A stretch of DNA of 14,424 nucleotides from Chloroflexota bacterium. Lineage in GTDB: Bacteria > Chloroflexota > Chloroflexia > Thermomicrobiales > UBA6265. The notes under the pieces were generated by a model, which was given only the letters and a program-made list of their open reading frames with translations, was not told the origin of the DNA and made no database searches. Made by a program: the position numbers and the translations under genes. This document shows, piece by piece, positions 1 through 5,752 of this stretch (its first letter is position 1; each line of letters starts with the position of its first letter). The stretch lies in contig JAFAEA010000159.1 of NCBI GenBank assembly GCA_023424355.1, positions 1 to 14,424 on the forward strand, written 5' to 3'.

Positions 1-2
1 TC

Positions 3-476
3 ATCGCCAGCCAAACGATCCCGATGGTGGTGCTCGCCCCGCTGTTCCTAATCTGGTTCGGATACGGACTGATGCCGAAGGTGTTGATCACGGCGCTTGT
101 TGCCTACTTCCCGCTGGCCGTGAACACCGTCGATGGCCTCAAGAGTGCCGATCGCGAGCTGCTGAAACTACTGCGCTCAATGGGCAGCACCTCCTGGCAG
201 ACATTTCGGCTGGTGAAGGTGCCATCGGCATTACCGCTCATCTTCGGCGGTGCCCGCATTTCAGTGGCATTTGCCGTAATCGGTGCGGTATTCGGTGAGT
301 TTGTCGGAGCCAAAGAGGGGCTCGGTTACCTGATGGATCGCTCGGCGCCACAATTCGAGACACCGAGGGTATTTGCCTGCATCGTCATCCTCGCAGTGAT
401 GGGGGTAACGCTGTTCCTCATCGTCTCGCTTATCGAACGCCTGGTGCTGCCATGGCGCCGCTTCATCGCAGATTAG
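3..476 (+). CDS. ABC transporter permease, 3' part (probable thiamine-precursor uptake)
   Basis: This is the C-terminal part of an inner-membrane permease of the binding-protein-dependent (BPD_transp_1) type; the frame is open from base 3, so the true start lies before the window. It begins with the segment IASQTIPMVVLAPLFLIWFG, typical of the SsuC/TauC/ThiX group. The EAA-like cytoplasmic loop that contacts the ATPase is visible (ADRELLKLLRSMGSTSWQTF, then VKVPSALPLIFGGARI), and hydrophobic helices follow up to the end (VFACIVILAVMGVTLFLIVS). In this family the permease works with a periplasmic or lipoprotein binding protein and an ATPase to import small organic solutes. The next gene is tenA, which favours import of a thiamine pyrimidine precursor (ThiXYZ-like). 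The substrate is an inference from this neighbour only. Confidence 0.9.
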   Translation: MASQTIPMVVLAPLFLIWFGYGLMPKVLITALVAYFPLAVNTVDGLKSADRELLKLLRSMGSTSWQTFRLVKVPSALPLIFGGARISVAFAVIGAVFGEFVGAKEGLGYLMDRSAPQFETPRVFACIVILAVMGVTLFLIVSLIERLVLPWRRFIAD

Positions 477-496
477 ACCACCCAAGGTTCGATAGC

Positions 497-576
497 AGGG
501 CAGTTGATCTGCCCTCACAGGTAGCAGGGCAGCTTGTCTGCCCTCAAGAAAAGGGGAGATCAACTCCCCTTCTACC
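497..576. repeat. Tandem hairpins ending in a REPIN-like inverted pair
   Basis: Three perfect short hairpins lie between the permease and tenA. Hairpin 1 (497-515) is AGGGCAG, loop TTGAT, CTGCCCT. Hairpin 2 (526-544) has the same stem with loop CTTGT. Hairpin 3 (551-571) is AAGGGGAG, loop ATCAA, CTCCCCTT; read on the minus strand its loop is TTGAT, as in hairpin 1. Hairpin 2 is preceded by GGTAG (520-524) and hairpin 3 is followed by CTACC (572-576). The 520-576 unit is therefore two REP-like hairpins in opposite orientation, each with an outer GTAG foot. GTAG-footed hairpins in inverted pairs are the hallmark of REPINs mobilised by RAYT (TnpA-REP) transposases. No RAYT gene is in this window, so the assignment rests on shape alone. 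Confidence 0.65.
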
Positions 577-599
577 TGAGTGAAACCAGGAGAATCATC

Positions 600-1265
600 A
601 TGCCGTTCTCATTACACCTGCGTCACCTTGGCCATGAAATCTGGGAAGCACAGCATGTGCATCCGTTCGTAACCGGAATCGGCGATGGCTCGCTGGATAC
701 CGACAAGTTTGCACACTGGATGCGGCAGGATTACCTCTATCTCATCGATTACGCACGACTCTTCGGCGCGGGCATGCTTAGGGCACCATCGTTGGATCTG
801 ATGAACACCATGGCGCAAGTTGGGCATGAAATTCTCCACCTTGAGATGGATCTGCACCGTAACTATGCGGCCGAGTTCGGTATCTCGCTGGATGATTTGG
901 AATCCGAGCAGAAATCACCGACTTGTCAGGGTTACACAGATTTCCTCCTTCGCACCGCCACGGTCGGAGATTTCGCCGAGCTGATGGGTGCACTTCTGCC
1001 CTGTATCTGGGGATATGCCGAAGTCGGAGAGCGGCTCGCCAGCGGCACGCTTCCCGCCGATGACCGCTATCGCCGCTGGATCGAGATGTATTCCGGCGAG
1101 GAATTTCTCCAGCTTGGCGAGTGGTGCAGACAGGCGACAGATGCGGTCTGTGATGGCTTGCCGCCCGCTGCTCTTCGCCGCGTTGAAGAGGCATTCATCA
1201 CCTCCAGCAGGTACGAACTGGCGTTTTGGGAAATGGCGTGGTCAAGGGAAAACTGGACCGTCTGA
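600..1265 (+). CDS. tenA: TenA family aminopyrimidine aminohydrolase / thiaminase II
   Basis: TenA hydrolyses base-degraded thiamine (aminopyrimidines) to HMP for thiamine salvage; some members cleave thiamine itself. The 221-residue length is normal for the family. Residues known from Bacillus subtilis TenA fall at the same positions here: Asp44 and Tyr47 in QDYLYLIDYARLF, Tyr112, and the nucleophile Cys135 in ALLPCIWGYAEVGERL. The C-terminal SSRYELAFWEMAW carries the conserved active-site Glu (Glu206). The presence of Cys135 places it in the TenA_C class. The ATG at 600 is chosen because AGGAGA (588-593) sits 6 bases upstream; the longer frame from TTG 534 would begin inside a repeat hairpin. 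It follows the ABC permease by 123 bp and is probably in the same operon. Its regulation (a TPP riboswitch would be usual) must lie outside the window. Confidence 0.95.
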   Translation: MPFSLHLRHLGHEIWEAQHVHPFVTGIGDGSLDTDKFAHWMRQDYLYLIDYARLFGAGMLRAPSLDLMNTMAQVGHEILHLEMDLHRNYAAEFGISLDDLESEQKSPTCQGYTDFLLRTATVGDFAELMGALLPCIWGYAEVGERLASGTLPADDRYRRWIEMYSGEEFLQLGEWCRQATDAVCDGLPPAALRRVEEAFITSSRYELAFWEMAWSRENWTV

Positions 1266-1274
1266 TGCCCTAAT

Positions 1275-1301
1275 CGACACACAAGTGTCGCAATCGATTT
1301 T
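1275..1301 (+). terminator. Weak terminator-like hairpin after tenA
   Basis: Ten bases after the tenA stop codon, CGACAC (1275-1280), loop ACAA, GTGTCG (1285-1290) forms a perfect 6-bp stem. A short T4 tract comes 7 bases later (1297-1300 region). The stem is short and the T-run displaced, so termination would be inefficient; it may only protect the 3' end of the thi transcript. Confidence 0.3.
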
Positions 1302-1303
1302 CC

Positions 1304-1363
1304 TGTACGTACACTGGCTTCGATGCAAATGGGCCACAGATGCAGCCTGCATGTGTACGTTCG
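1304..1363. promoter_or_regulatory. TGTACGTACA palindrome and a degenerate second copy upstream of the SH3 gene
   Basis: A perfect 10-bp palindrome TGTACGTACA lies at 1304-1313, and TGTACGTTCG, matching at 8 of 10 positions, lies 50 bp further on (1354-1363). An exact copy of the palindrome is found again at 10689-10698 over the putative start site of the PBP gene. The shape suits a dimeric DNA-binding regulator, but no binder is identified in the window. Confidence 0.35.
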
Positions 1364-1376
1364 CACTTTACTTGCC

Positions 1377-1406
1377 TTGCGTAAGTGTTGGTATGTGTTG
1401 TAATGT
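1377..1406 (+). promoter_or_regulatory. Candidate promoter for the SH3/lysozyme-like gene
   Basis: TTGCGT (1377-1382), an 18-bp spacer and TAATGT (1401-1406) give a sigma70-like promoter with a predicted start near 1413 and a leader of about 130 nt. GTTGT (1397-1401) and ACAAC (1408-1412) form an inverted repeat around the -10 element and could be an operator. Apart from this, the 278-bp gap 1266-1543 holds the post-tenA hairpin and the TGTACGT motifs; I see no RNA gene or recognisable riboswitch. Confidence 0.35.
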
Positions 1407-1543
1407 GACAACTATCGATGGTTGCACGGTTTCGATTTCTTGGCTGGAGTCTCGCCCGTGTACAGCGCCATCAACGCCCTGCACGCATCCCGATTCTGTG
1501 TGTGGAGTAATGATCGCCTCACAAAAACCTCAGGAGGGGAGGA

Positions 1544-3166
1544 GTGAGTCGAATCGAGGAGTTCCATAACGTGTCCACAAGTTCACCTTCGGCGCCACGC
1601 AATTTGTGGTCGCCGTTCCACCGCGCACTGGCGCTGGCCACCATTTTCGCAATGGTGTTTGGCGGAGTGCTTTTGGCGAATCCCACGCACGCCAGCGCGC
1701 AATCTGCAGCTGTTGTGACTGAGGATCTGAACCTGCGCACAGGCCCAAGTACAGATGATTCGATTATTGCCGTCATGCCAGCCGGTGCCGCGCTTTCTCT
1801 GGATGGCGGTTCCCAGAATGGCTATCTTTCGCTGACATACAACGGTAACTGGGGATGGGCCCACAGCGATTGGATTTCCACCGGTGGTTCTGCTCCGGCT
1901 ACAACGCCGAGTGCTACCGGCACCGCCTACGTTATCGATGGTGCGCTCAATCTTCGCAGCGGACCAAGCACGGGTAACTCCGTGATCACCGTGATGCCAG
2001 ATGGCGCGGCAGTGAGCCTCAGCGGCGAATCTGCAGGCGGATTCCTCGGCGTGGTTTACAACGGCACCAGCGGCTGGGCCTTTGCTGATTACCTCAGCAC
2101 CAGCGGTAGCGCCGGTGAAGCTCCGAGCCAGCCATCCAATCCGGGTGTTGGCGATACTGTTGTGGGTTCCATGCGCACAACTGATTCACTGAACATGCGC
2201 AGTGGCCCGGGAACGGGTTACGGCATCATCACCACCGTGGGCAACGGCAACACCGTTGAGATCATGGGTGATCCGCAAAACGGCTTCTACCCGGTGCGAT
2301 ACGGTGGCAACAAGGGTTGGATGCACGGCACCTGGCTCACCACTGTGAGCTCTTCCGAGCCGAGCAACCCGGCACCTTCGAATCCGGGTAATGTCGGCGC
2401 CGGCACAGCCATGGCCACCACCACCCGAGTCAATCTCCGAACTGAACCAACTACGAGTTCCGCCATCATCACCACTCTGGTGACTGGTGCGACGGTCGAA
2501 GTCACGGGTGCTGCCCAGAACGGTTTCTACCCGGTGCAGTACGGCAATAACTCCGGCTGGATGTCTGCCGATTTCCTCACCACCGATGGTGCCGGTGTCC
2601 CTGGCCCGCCGAGTGAGGCCCCGGTCACCAATCCGACTGCTCCTGGTGGAGTGGCTGTTGGCGATACCGTCACTGGCACCATGACCGTTGCCACAGGTCT
2701 CAACCTGCGCGAAGGTCCTGGCACCAATTACAACGTGGTCACCGTGATGCCAGGCGGCGCAACCGTCGAGATCATGGGTGCACCCCAGGCCGGATTCCAT
2801 CCGGTGCGGTTCCACGGTTCCACCGGTTGGGCCAGCAGCGAGTACCTCACCACGGGTGCGGTATGGGTGCCGGATACCGGCAACACCGAGTACACACGCG
2901 ATGAGATCATCCAGATCATCTACGCTGCCGCCGATAAGTACGGTCAGCCACGCGCCGATATGCTGCGCGTAGCCCAGTGCGAAAGTGTGCTGGATCCGAA
3001 CGCAGTGAACCCGGCAAGCGGTGTGAGCGGCTTGTTCCAGTTCATGCCGAGCACGTGGGCAACCACGCCATACGCCGATCAGGATATCTTCGATCCTGTG
3101 GCCAACTCCGAGGCTGCCGCCTGGATGTGGGCCAATGGCCGCCGCAACGAGTGGCACTGCCAATAG
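1544..3166 (+). CDS. Secreted protein: five bacterial SH3 domains plus C-terminal lysozyme/transglycosylase-like domain
   Basis: The 540-residue product is an exported cell-wall-binding protein. Residues 19-52 look like a signal peptide (RNLWSPFHR, then a hydrophobic core, then cleavage after HASA at 52). Five SH3b modules follow at about 55-112, 126-187, 207-268, 287-348 and 377-438, each with an LNLR/LNMRSGP-type motif, a VxxMPxGA turn and a GW...WL/YL end. They are separated by Pro/Ser/Gly linkers (APSQPSNPG, EPSNPAPSNPG). Residues 449-540 form a lysozyme-fold domain: AQCES with probable catalytic Glu480, DPNAVN, SGLFQFMPSTWATTPY, and the last-residue region WHCQ. Cys479 and Cys539 could form a disulfide. 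SH3b modules bind peptidoglycan, so the likely role is muralytic remodelling. GTG 1544 has a perfect AGGAGG 6 bases upstream; GTG 1571 with GAGGAG is an alternative that keeps the signal peptide. Similarity is high between SH3 3, 4 and 5, suggesting recent internal duplication. Confidence 0.9.
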   Translation: MSRIEEFHNVSTSSPSAPRNLWSPFHRALALATIFAMVFGGVLLANPTHASAQSAAVVTEDLNLRTGPSTDDSIIAVMPAGAALSLDGGSQNGYLSLTYNGNWGWAHSDWISTGGSAPATTPSATGTAYVIDGALNLRSGPSTGNSVITVMPDGAAVSLSGESAGGFLGVVYNGTSGWAFADYLSTSGSAGEAPSQPSNPGVGDTVVGSMRTTDSLNMRSGPGTGYGIITTVGNGNTVEIMGDPQNGFYPVRYGGNKGWMHGTWLTTVSSSEPSNPAPSNPGNVGAGTAMATTTRVNLRTEPTTSSAIITTLVTGATVEVTGAAQNGFYPVQYGNNSGWMSADFLTTDGAGVPGPPSEAPVTNPTAPGGVAVGDTVTGTMTVATGLNLREGPGTNYNVVTVMPGGATVEIMGAPQAGFHPVRFHGSTGWASSEYLTTGAVWVPDTGNTEYTRDEIIQIIYAAADKYGQPRADMLRVAQCESVLDPNAVNPASGVSGLFQFMPSTWATTPYADQDIFDPVANSEAAAWMWANGRRNEWHCQ

Positions 3167-3188
3167 GCGTAATCGCATAAGCATTCTC

Positions 3189-3229
3189 ACAACGACCGGA
3201 GCATGGCGCTCCGGTCGTTGTTTGTTTTT
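3189..3229 (+). terminator. Strong rho-independent terminator
   Basis: ACAACGACCGGAGC (3189-3202), loop ATGGC, and the exact complementary arm (3208-3221) make a perfect 14-bp stem, followed at once by TTGTTTTT (3222-3229). It lies 22 bp after the SH3/lysozyme gene stop and isolates it from the next gene. Confidence 0.93.
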
Positions 3230-3251
3230 CCATCGCAGTTGAAACCATCTA

Positions 3252-3279
3252 TTGACCAGATGCGTTATGGTGACATATC
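3252..3279 (+). promoter_or_regulatory. Candidate promoter for the small exported protein
   Basis: TTGACC (3252-3257), 16 bp, CATATC (3274-3279). The -35 box matches 5 of 6. The predicted start (about 3286) falls exactly at the foot of the 3287-3309 hairpin. It sits directly after the strong terminator, where a new promoter is needed. Confidence 0.45.
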
Positions 3280-3286
3280 CAACGAA

Positions 3287-3309
3287 GATGCTTGCATTTG
3301 GCAAGCATC
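3287..3309 (+). promoter_or_regulatory. 5' leader hairpin before the SD site
   Basis: GATGCTTGC (3287-3295), loop ATTTG, GCAAGCATC (3301-3309): a perfect 9-bp stem. It ends 4 bases before the AGGGGAG ribosome-binding site (3314-3320) and has no T-run, so it is not a terminator. With the promoter proposed at 3252-3279 it would be the very 5' end of the mRNA, a position known to protect transcripts from degradation. Confidence 0.55.
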
Positions 3310-3325
3310 CAGCAGGGGAGACTGC

Positions 3326-3784
3326 ATGGACCTAAAGAAGAGCTTTCTATTCAGCACAACTGCATTGATCGCCAGTGTCATCACACTCGCTTTGGTTGGC
3401 ACTATGTTCTGGCAAAATTGGCAGGATACTCACCCGGATTCGCGAGACCTCACCATTTCTTTGGTAAGCAGAGTCGATGCTGATCAATATGCGGATGGCG
3501 ACGCATGCAATACCTGGATCGATACCGGGGAGATTAACATCTCCCAATGGTCCAATCAGGTGATTGTGCGCAATGCTGAGGGTGAAATTGTTGGCACTAC
3601 CTCGATCACGGGAGGCGAGGCATCGTCAGAGTTCAGTTCACGCGATTGTGTGAAGCGTCTCGAACTTTCGGTGGATGACTCGGATTTTTACTCAGTTGAA
3701 GTCTATGGGTGGCTTTACCGGGTGTATCCGTCCAGTGATCTCGATTACGCCGACGGTGCGATCACCATCTATCTACAGGAATAG
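3326..3784 (+). CDS. Small membrane-anchored extracytoplasmic protein, function unknown
   Basis: The 152-residue product has a single N-terminal hydrophobic segment at about residues 7-29 after MDLKK, which could be a signal anchor. The rest is a soluble, acidic, beta-rich domain (about 40-152) with two cysteines (61 and 108) that could pair outside the cytoplasm. The tail pattern VRNAEGEIVGTTSI, CVKRLELSVDDSDFYSVEV, YPSSDLDYADGAITIYL recalls small exported beta-sandwich proteins seen in actinobacteria and Chloroflexota, but I cannot name a family. ATG 3326 is chosen because AGGGGAG (3314-3320) lies 5 bases upstream and because a longer frame from 3203 would read through the upstream terminator and leader hairpin. 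It appears to be a single-gene transcript between a terminator and the next gene's promoter. Confidence 0.8.
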   Translation: MDLKKSFLFSTTALIASVITLALVGTMFWQNWQDTHPDSRDLTISLVSRVDADQYADGDACNTWIDTGEINISQWSNQVIVRNAEGEIVGTTSITGGEASSEFSSRDCVKRLELSVDDSDFYSVEVYGWLYRVYPSSDLDYADGAITIYLQE

Positions 3785-3815
3785 GGAAGCCGACCGCGCC
3801 ATGGGACCGAAATGT

Positions 3816-3845
3816 TTGCGATGATCAGGTTCCACTGCCTACAAT
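3816..3845 (+). promoter_or_regulatory. Candidate promoter for the queuosine-precursor transporter
   Basis: TTGCGA (3816-3821), 18 bp, TACAAT (3840-3845), with a predicted start near 3852 and a leader of about 47 nt. The leader was checked for a preQ1 riboswitch; none of the known classes is recognisable, though such short aptamers are easily missed by eye. Confidence 0.45.
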
Positions 3846-3898
3846 AGGGCCTGCTCAAGCACGTGAGCGGACTCCTACCCAGGCATCGGAACAGGTAC

Positions 3899-4591
3899 AT
3901 GTCATCTACCCAGCCAGATATTTTTCGTAGCACCGGATCCACATGGTTTAGCGCCATCGTGGCGATCTATGTCACCTGTCTCATCACCGCAAATACGGTG
4001 GCTGTGAGTGTGCTGGATGTGGGACCGTTCTCCGCCGATGCGGGCACACTCACGTTCCCGATCGCCTATATCGTGGGTGATGTGCTTACCGAGGTCTACG
4101 GCTTCAAGATCGCCCGACGCGTGATCTGGCTGGGTTTTATCTGTAATCTCTTCGCAGTCGGTGTCTACCAACTGGCTATGCAGTTCCCAACGCATAACGA
4201 TCCCGCATTCGATGCCGGCTTCGAGATGGTGTTCGCCAACACGCCACGCATTCTTCTCGCCAGCATGATCGCGTATCTGGTGGGGTCCTTCACCAATGCC
4301 GCGGTGATGAGTCGACTCAAGGTCCGCATGCAGGGCAAGCACCTGTGGATGCGAACCATCGGCTCCACGTTGGCCGGTCAGGGCCTGGATACCGTGATCT
4401 TTGTGCTCATCGCATTCTCCGGCGTATTCCCGCGCGAAATTGTGTGGGAAATGATCTACACCAACTGGATCCTTAAGATTGGTATCGAGGTGCTCGCCAC
4501 CCCGGTTACCTATCGCGTGATCTCGCTGTTCAAGCGCAAGGAAGGTGTGGATGTGTACGATACCCACACCTCCCTCAAGCCGATCGGCTAG
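3899..4591 (+). CDS. yhhQ: Queuosine precursor transporter, YhhQ/VUT family (DUF165)
   Basis: YhhQ-family proteins are multi-helix inner-membrane carriers that take up queuine-pathway precursors (preQ0/preQ1) for the Q modification of tRNA. The 230-residue product is of usual length. It begins with a hydrophobic helix containing the ITANTVAVSVLDVG segment, then the family signature AGTLTFPIAYIVGDVLTEVYG with RRVIWLGF after it. Later come ANTPRILLASMIAYLVGSF, NAAVMSRLK, and RTIGSTLAGQGLDTVIFVL, all typical of the family. ATG 3899 is preferred over GTG 3863 because the extra 12 residues (SGLLPRHRNRY) are not hydrophobic or conserved-looking; its SD is weak (ACAGG close to the start). No queuosine biosynthesis gene is nearby, which fits a salvage role. 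Its stop codon overlaps that of the convergent membrane-protein gene in a shared CTAG. Confidence 0.9.
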   Translation: MSSTQPDIFRSTGSTWFSAIVAIYVTCLITANTVAVSVLDVGPFSADAGTLTFPIAYIVGDVLTEVYGFKIARRVIWLGFICNLFAVGVYQLAMQFPTHNDPAFDAGFEMVFANTPRILLASMIAYLVGSFTNAAVMSRLKVRMQGKHLWMRTIGSTLAGQGLDTVIFVLIAFSGVFPREIVWEMIYTNWILKIGIEVLATPVTYRVISLFKRKEGVDVYDTHTSLKPIG

Positions 4592-4998
4592 CGCGCCCGC
4601 CACAGGTTCCAGGCGATCCATACGGCAACGAACCCGAGAACGATACCGCCGATGGCGGTGACAGTTGTCCCCAGCGAGACCTGGCCTGGTTCACCCTGGA
4701 ATGCATGCAGGAAGAATCCGCCGGCGAGCAGTACAACTCCAAGTACCCACGCCAGCCAGGTGAACACAATCGCCTGATTGGAAAGATCCGTGCGCGGCAG
4801 GACGAGAACAAGCACCATGCCAACAATATTGAAGACGCCGGCGTGGGCATGACCCGCCCGGAAGAAGCGCTCGGTATGAGCCGAGAGCTGACCATCCAGC
4901 ATGCGCAGGAGTGATTCTCCGCCGAACATCACGGTAATGAGGAGTACCAGTTCGATCGCGAGAAGAGTGTTGATCACCGAGTGGTTGTTGGTGTTCAT
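4588..4998 (-). CDS. Four-helix membrane protein with GHAHAG motif, TetR-linked
   Basis: The 136-residue product has four predicted membrane helices at about 8-26, 52-69, 77-98 and 112-133. Between helices 1 and 2 lies FGGESLLRML and then FFRAGHAHAGVFNI (GHAHAG at 49-54). The two histidines at the edge of helix 2 could bind a metal or haem, but this is only a suggestion; I recognise the motif as recurrent in small conserved membrane proteins of unknown role. ATG 4998 has GAGG 6 bases upstream; the longer frame from 5076 would run through the operator at 5021-5038 and is rejected. It is downstream of and codirectional with the TetR gene, and its upstream operator matches that of tetR, so it is probably the main regulated target of that repressor. 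Confidence 0.8.
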   Translation of the reverse strand: MNTNNHSVINTLLAIELVLLITVMFGGESLLRMLDGQLSAHTERFFRAGHAHAGVFNIVGMVLVLVLPRTDLSNQAIVFTWLAWVLGVVLLAGGFFLHAFQGEPGQVSLGTTVTAIGGIVLGFVAVWIAWNLWRAR

Positions 4999-5020
4999 GT
5001 TTTGCCTCGGAACAAATAGT

Positions 5021-5038
5021 TGTGAGTATTCATTAACA
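5021..5038. promoter_or_regulatory. Putative TetR operator before the membrane-protein gene
   Basis: TGTGAGTATTCATTAACA matches the tetR-proximal site (5657-5674) at 14 of 18 positions. Its near edge is 23 bp upstream of the start codon, against 24 bp for the tetR site. One half is a good operator half-site; the other is degenerate. Confidence 0.65.
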
Positions 5039-5081
5039 AAGCGTGGCGCTAAATCGGGACAATGTGCTCCTTTCATTTGGG

Positions 5082-5633
5082 CTAAGAGTCGGGAAGTATC
5101 ACCATCGCGCGGGCGCGATCGCTAGCGTTCATGTGGCGAGGTGCATTCATGGCCATACCGATGGTCTGCATCATTCCGTATGCCCAGAACCGCTGAATCT
5201 CTTCATGCGTAGCCTCGGTTGCATTGGCCACCCAGCTCCACATCCGGTCCATTTGCTCGTTGGCTGTCGCCTCGATTTCGGGAATCTCGGCAGCCACCGT
5301 TGCCTGAAGCACCACGCGCATGCGCATGGCTGCATCGGGTGATTGGCCATAGTGTTGACCCAGAATCATCAGGGCCGGCCACCCTGTGGCCGTCGATCCT
5401 TCAAGCGCACCTATCCAGGTGCGCAGAATGCTGTCGCAAACGTAGTCCGTTGTTGATATGAACAGTTGCAGCTTGGATCCAAACAAACGGAGCACATATG
5501 GCTGGGAGATTCCTGCTGCGGCGGCAATCCGTTCGGTCGACCCACCGTGGTAGCCAAAGCTGCCGAACTCCTGCATCGCTGCTTCCAGAACATCGATCCT
5601 TCGTTCTTCGGCTGTTCGGCGTCGTTCTTTCAT
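5082..5633 (-). CDS. TetR/AcrR family transcriptional regulator
   Basis: The 183-residue product begins with a basic arm (MKERRRTAEERR) followed by the classic TetR helix-turn-helix: VLEAAMQEFGSFGYHGGST, ERIAAAAGISQPYVLRLFGSK, with the SKLQLF end (about residues 14-57). The rest is an all-helical ligand-binding domain without recognisable signature (ALEGSTATGWPALMILGQHY and VVLQATVAAEIPEI regions). ATG 5633 is preferred because AAGGA lies 7 bases upstream and because the upstream ATGs (5651, 5675) lie next to or within the operator 5657-5674; the latter would place the operator in the coding region. It is divergent from the serine hydrolase at 5753 and codirectional with the membrane protein. 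Likely an autorepressor controlling that membrane protein and possibly the hydrolase. The inducer cannot be inferred. Confidence 0.9.
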   Translation of the reverse strand: MKERRRTAEERRIDVLEAAMQEFGSFGYHGGSTERIAAAAGISQPYVLRLFGSKLQLFISTTDYVCDSILRTWIGALEGSTATGWPALMILGQHYGQSPDAAMRMRVVLQATVAAEIPEIEATANEQMDRMWSWVANATEATHEEIQRFWAYGMMQTIGMAMNAPRHMNASDRARAMVILPDS

Positions 5634-5656
5634 ATCCTCATCCTTGGCCATATGTT

Positions 5657-5674
5657 TGTGAGTGTACACTAACA
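5657..5674. promoter_or_regulatory. Putative TetR operator before tetR (divergent region)
   Basis: TGTGAGTGTACACTAACA is an 18-bp palindrome with a perfect 10-bp core AGTGTACACT and only one mismatched pair. It lies in the intergenic region between the tetR gene and the serine hydrolase, 24 bp before the chosen tetR start and 15 bp upstream of the hydrolase -35 candidate. A partner site sits at 5021-5038. Confidence 0.75.
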
Positions 5675-5688
5675 TAAACGGCGAAGAA

Positions 5689-5717
5689 TTGACGACTTCC
5701 CGGTGATGATGTGAAAT
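5689..5717 (+). promoter_or_regulatory. Candidate promoter for the serine hydrolase operon
   Basis: TTGACG (5689-5694), 17 bp, TGAAAT (5712-5717). The -35 matches 5 of 6 and the -10 4 of 6. GATAAT (5726-5731) is another -10 candidate, without a good -35 at the right distance. Confidence 0.4.
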
Positions 5718-5752
5718 GAAGCCACGATAATCGCCCTCACACAGGAGTCCCC

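Noticed and set aside
534..599. Extension of tenA to a TTG start at 534
   Set aside because: The extra 22 residues are read through the repeat hairpins at 526-571, while ATG 600 has a well-placed AGGAGA and gives residue numbering identical to B. subtilis TenA.
2186..3304. Long open frame (372 codons) on the minus strand under the SH3/lysozyme-like gene
   Set aside because: It is a shadow of a high-GC coding region: His/Arg/Gly-rich low-complexity product, no SD, running into the next terminator, while the plus frame has clear domains.
3203..3325. Longer N-terminus for the small exported protein
   Set aside because: It would read through the 14-bp terminator stem and the leader hairpin; ATG 3326 has a proper SD and a signal anchor immediately after.
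3846..3898. preQ1 riboswitch in the leader of the queuosine-precursor transporter
   Set aside because: Expected on biological grounds but no class I, II or III consensus was recognisable; only a weak GCTCA/TGAGC pairing is seen.
3902..4621. Antisense frame of 239 codons over the queuosine transporter
   Set aside because: Composition is His/Glu-rich with no recognisable domain; the plus strand encodes a clear YhhQ protein.
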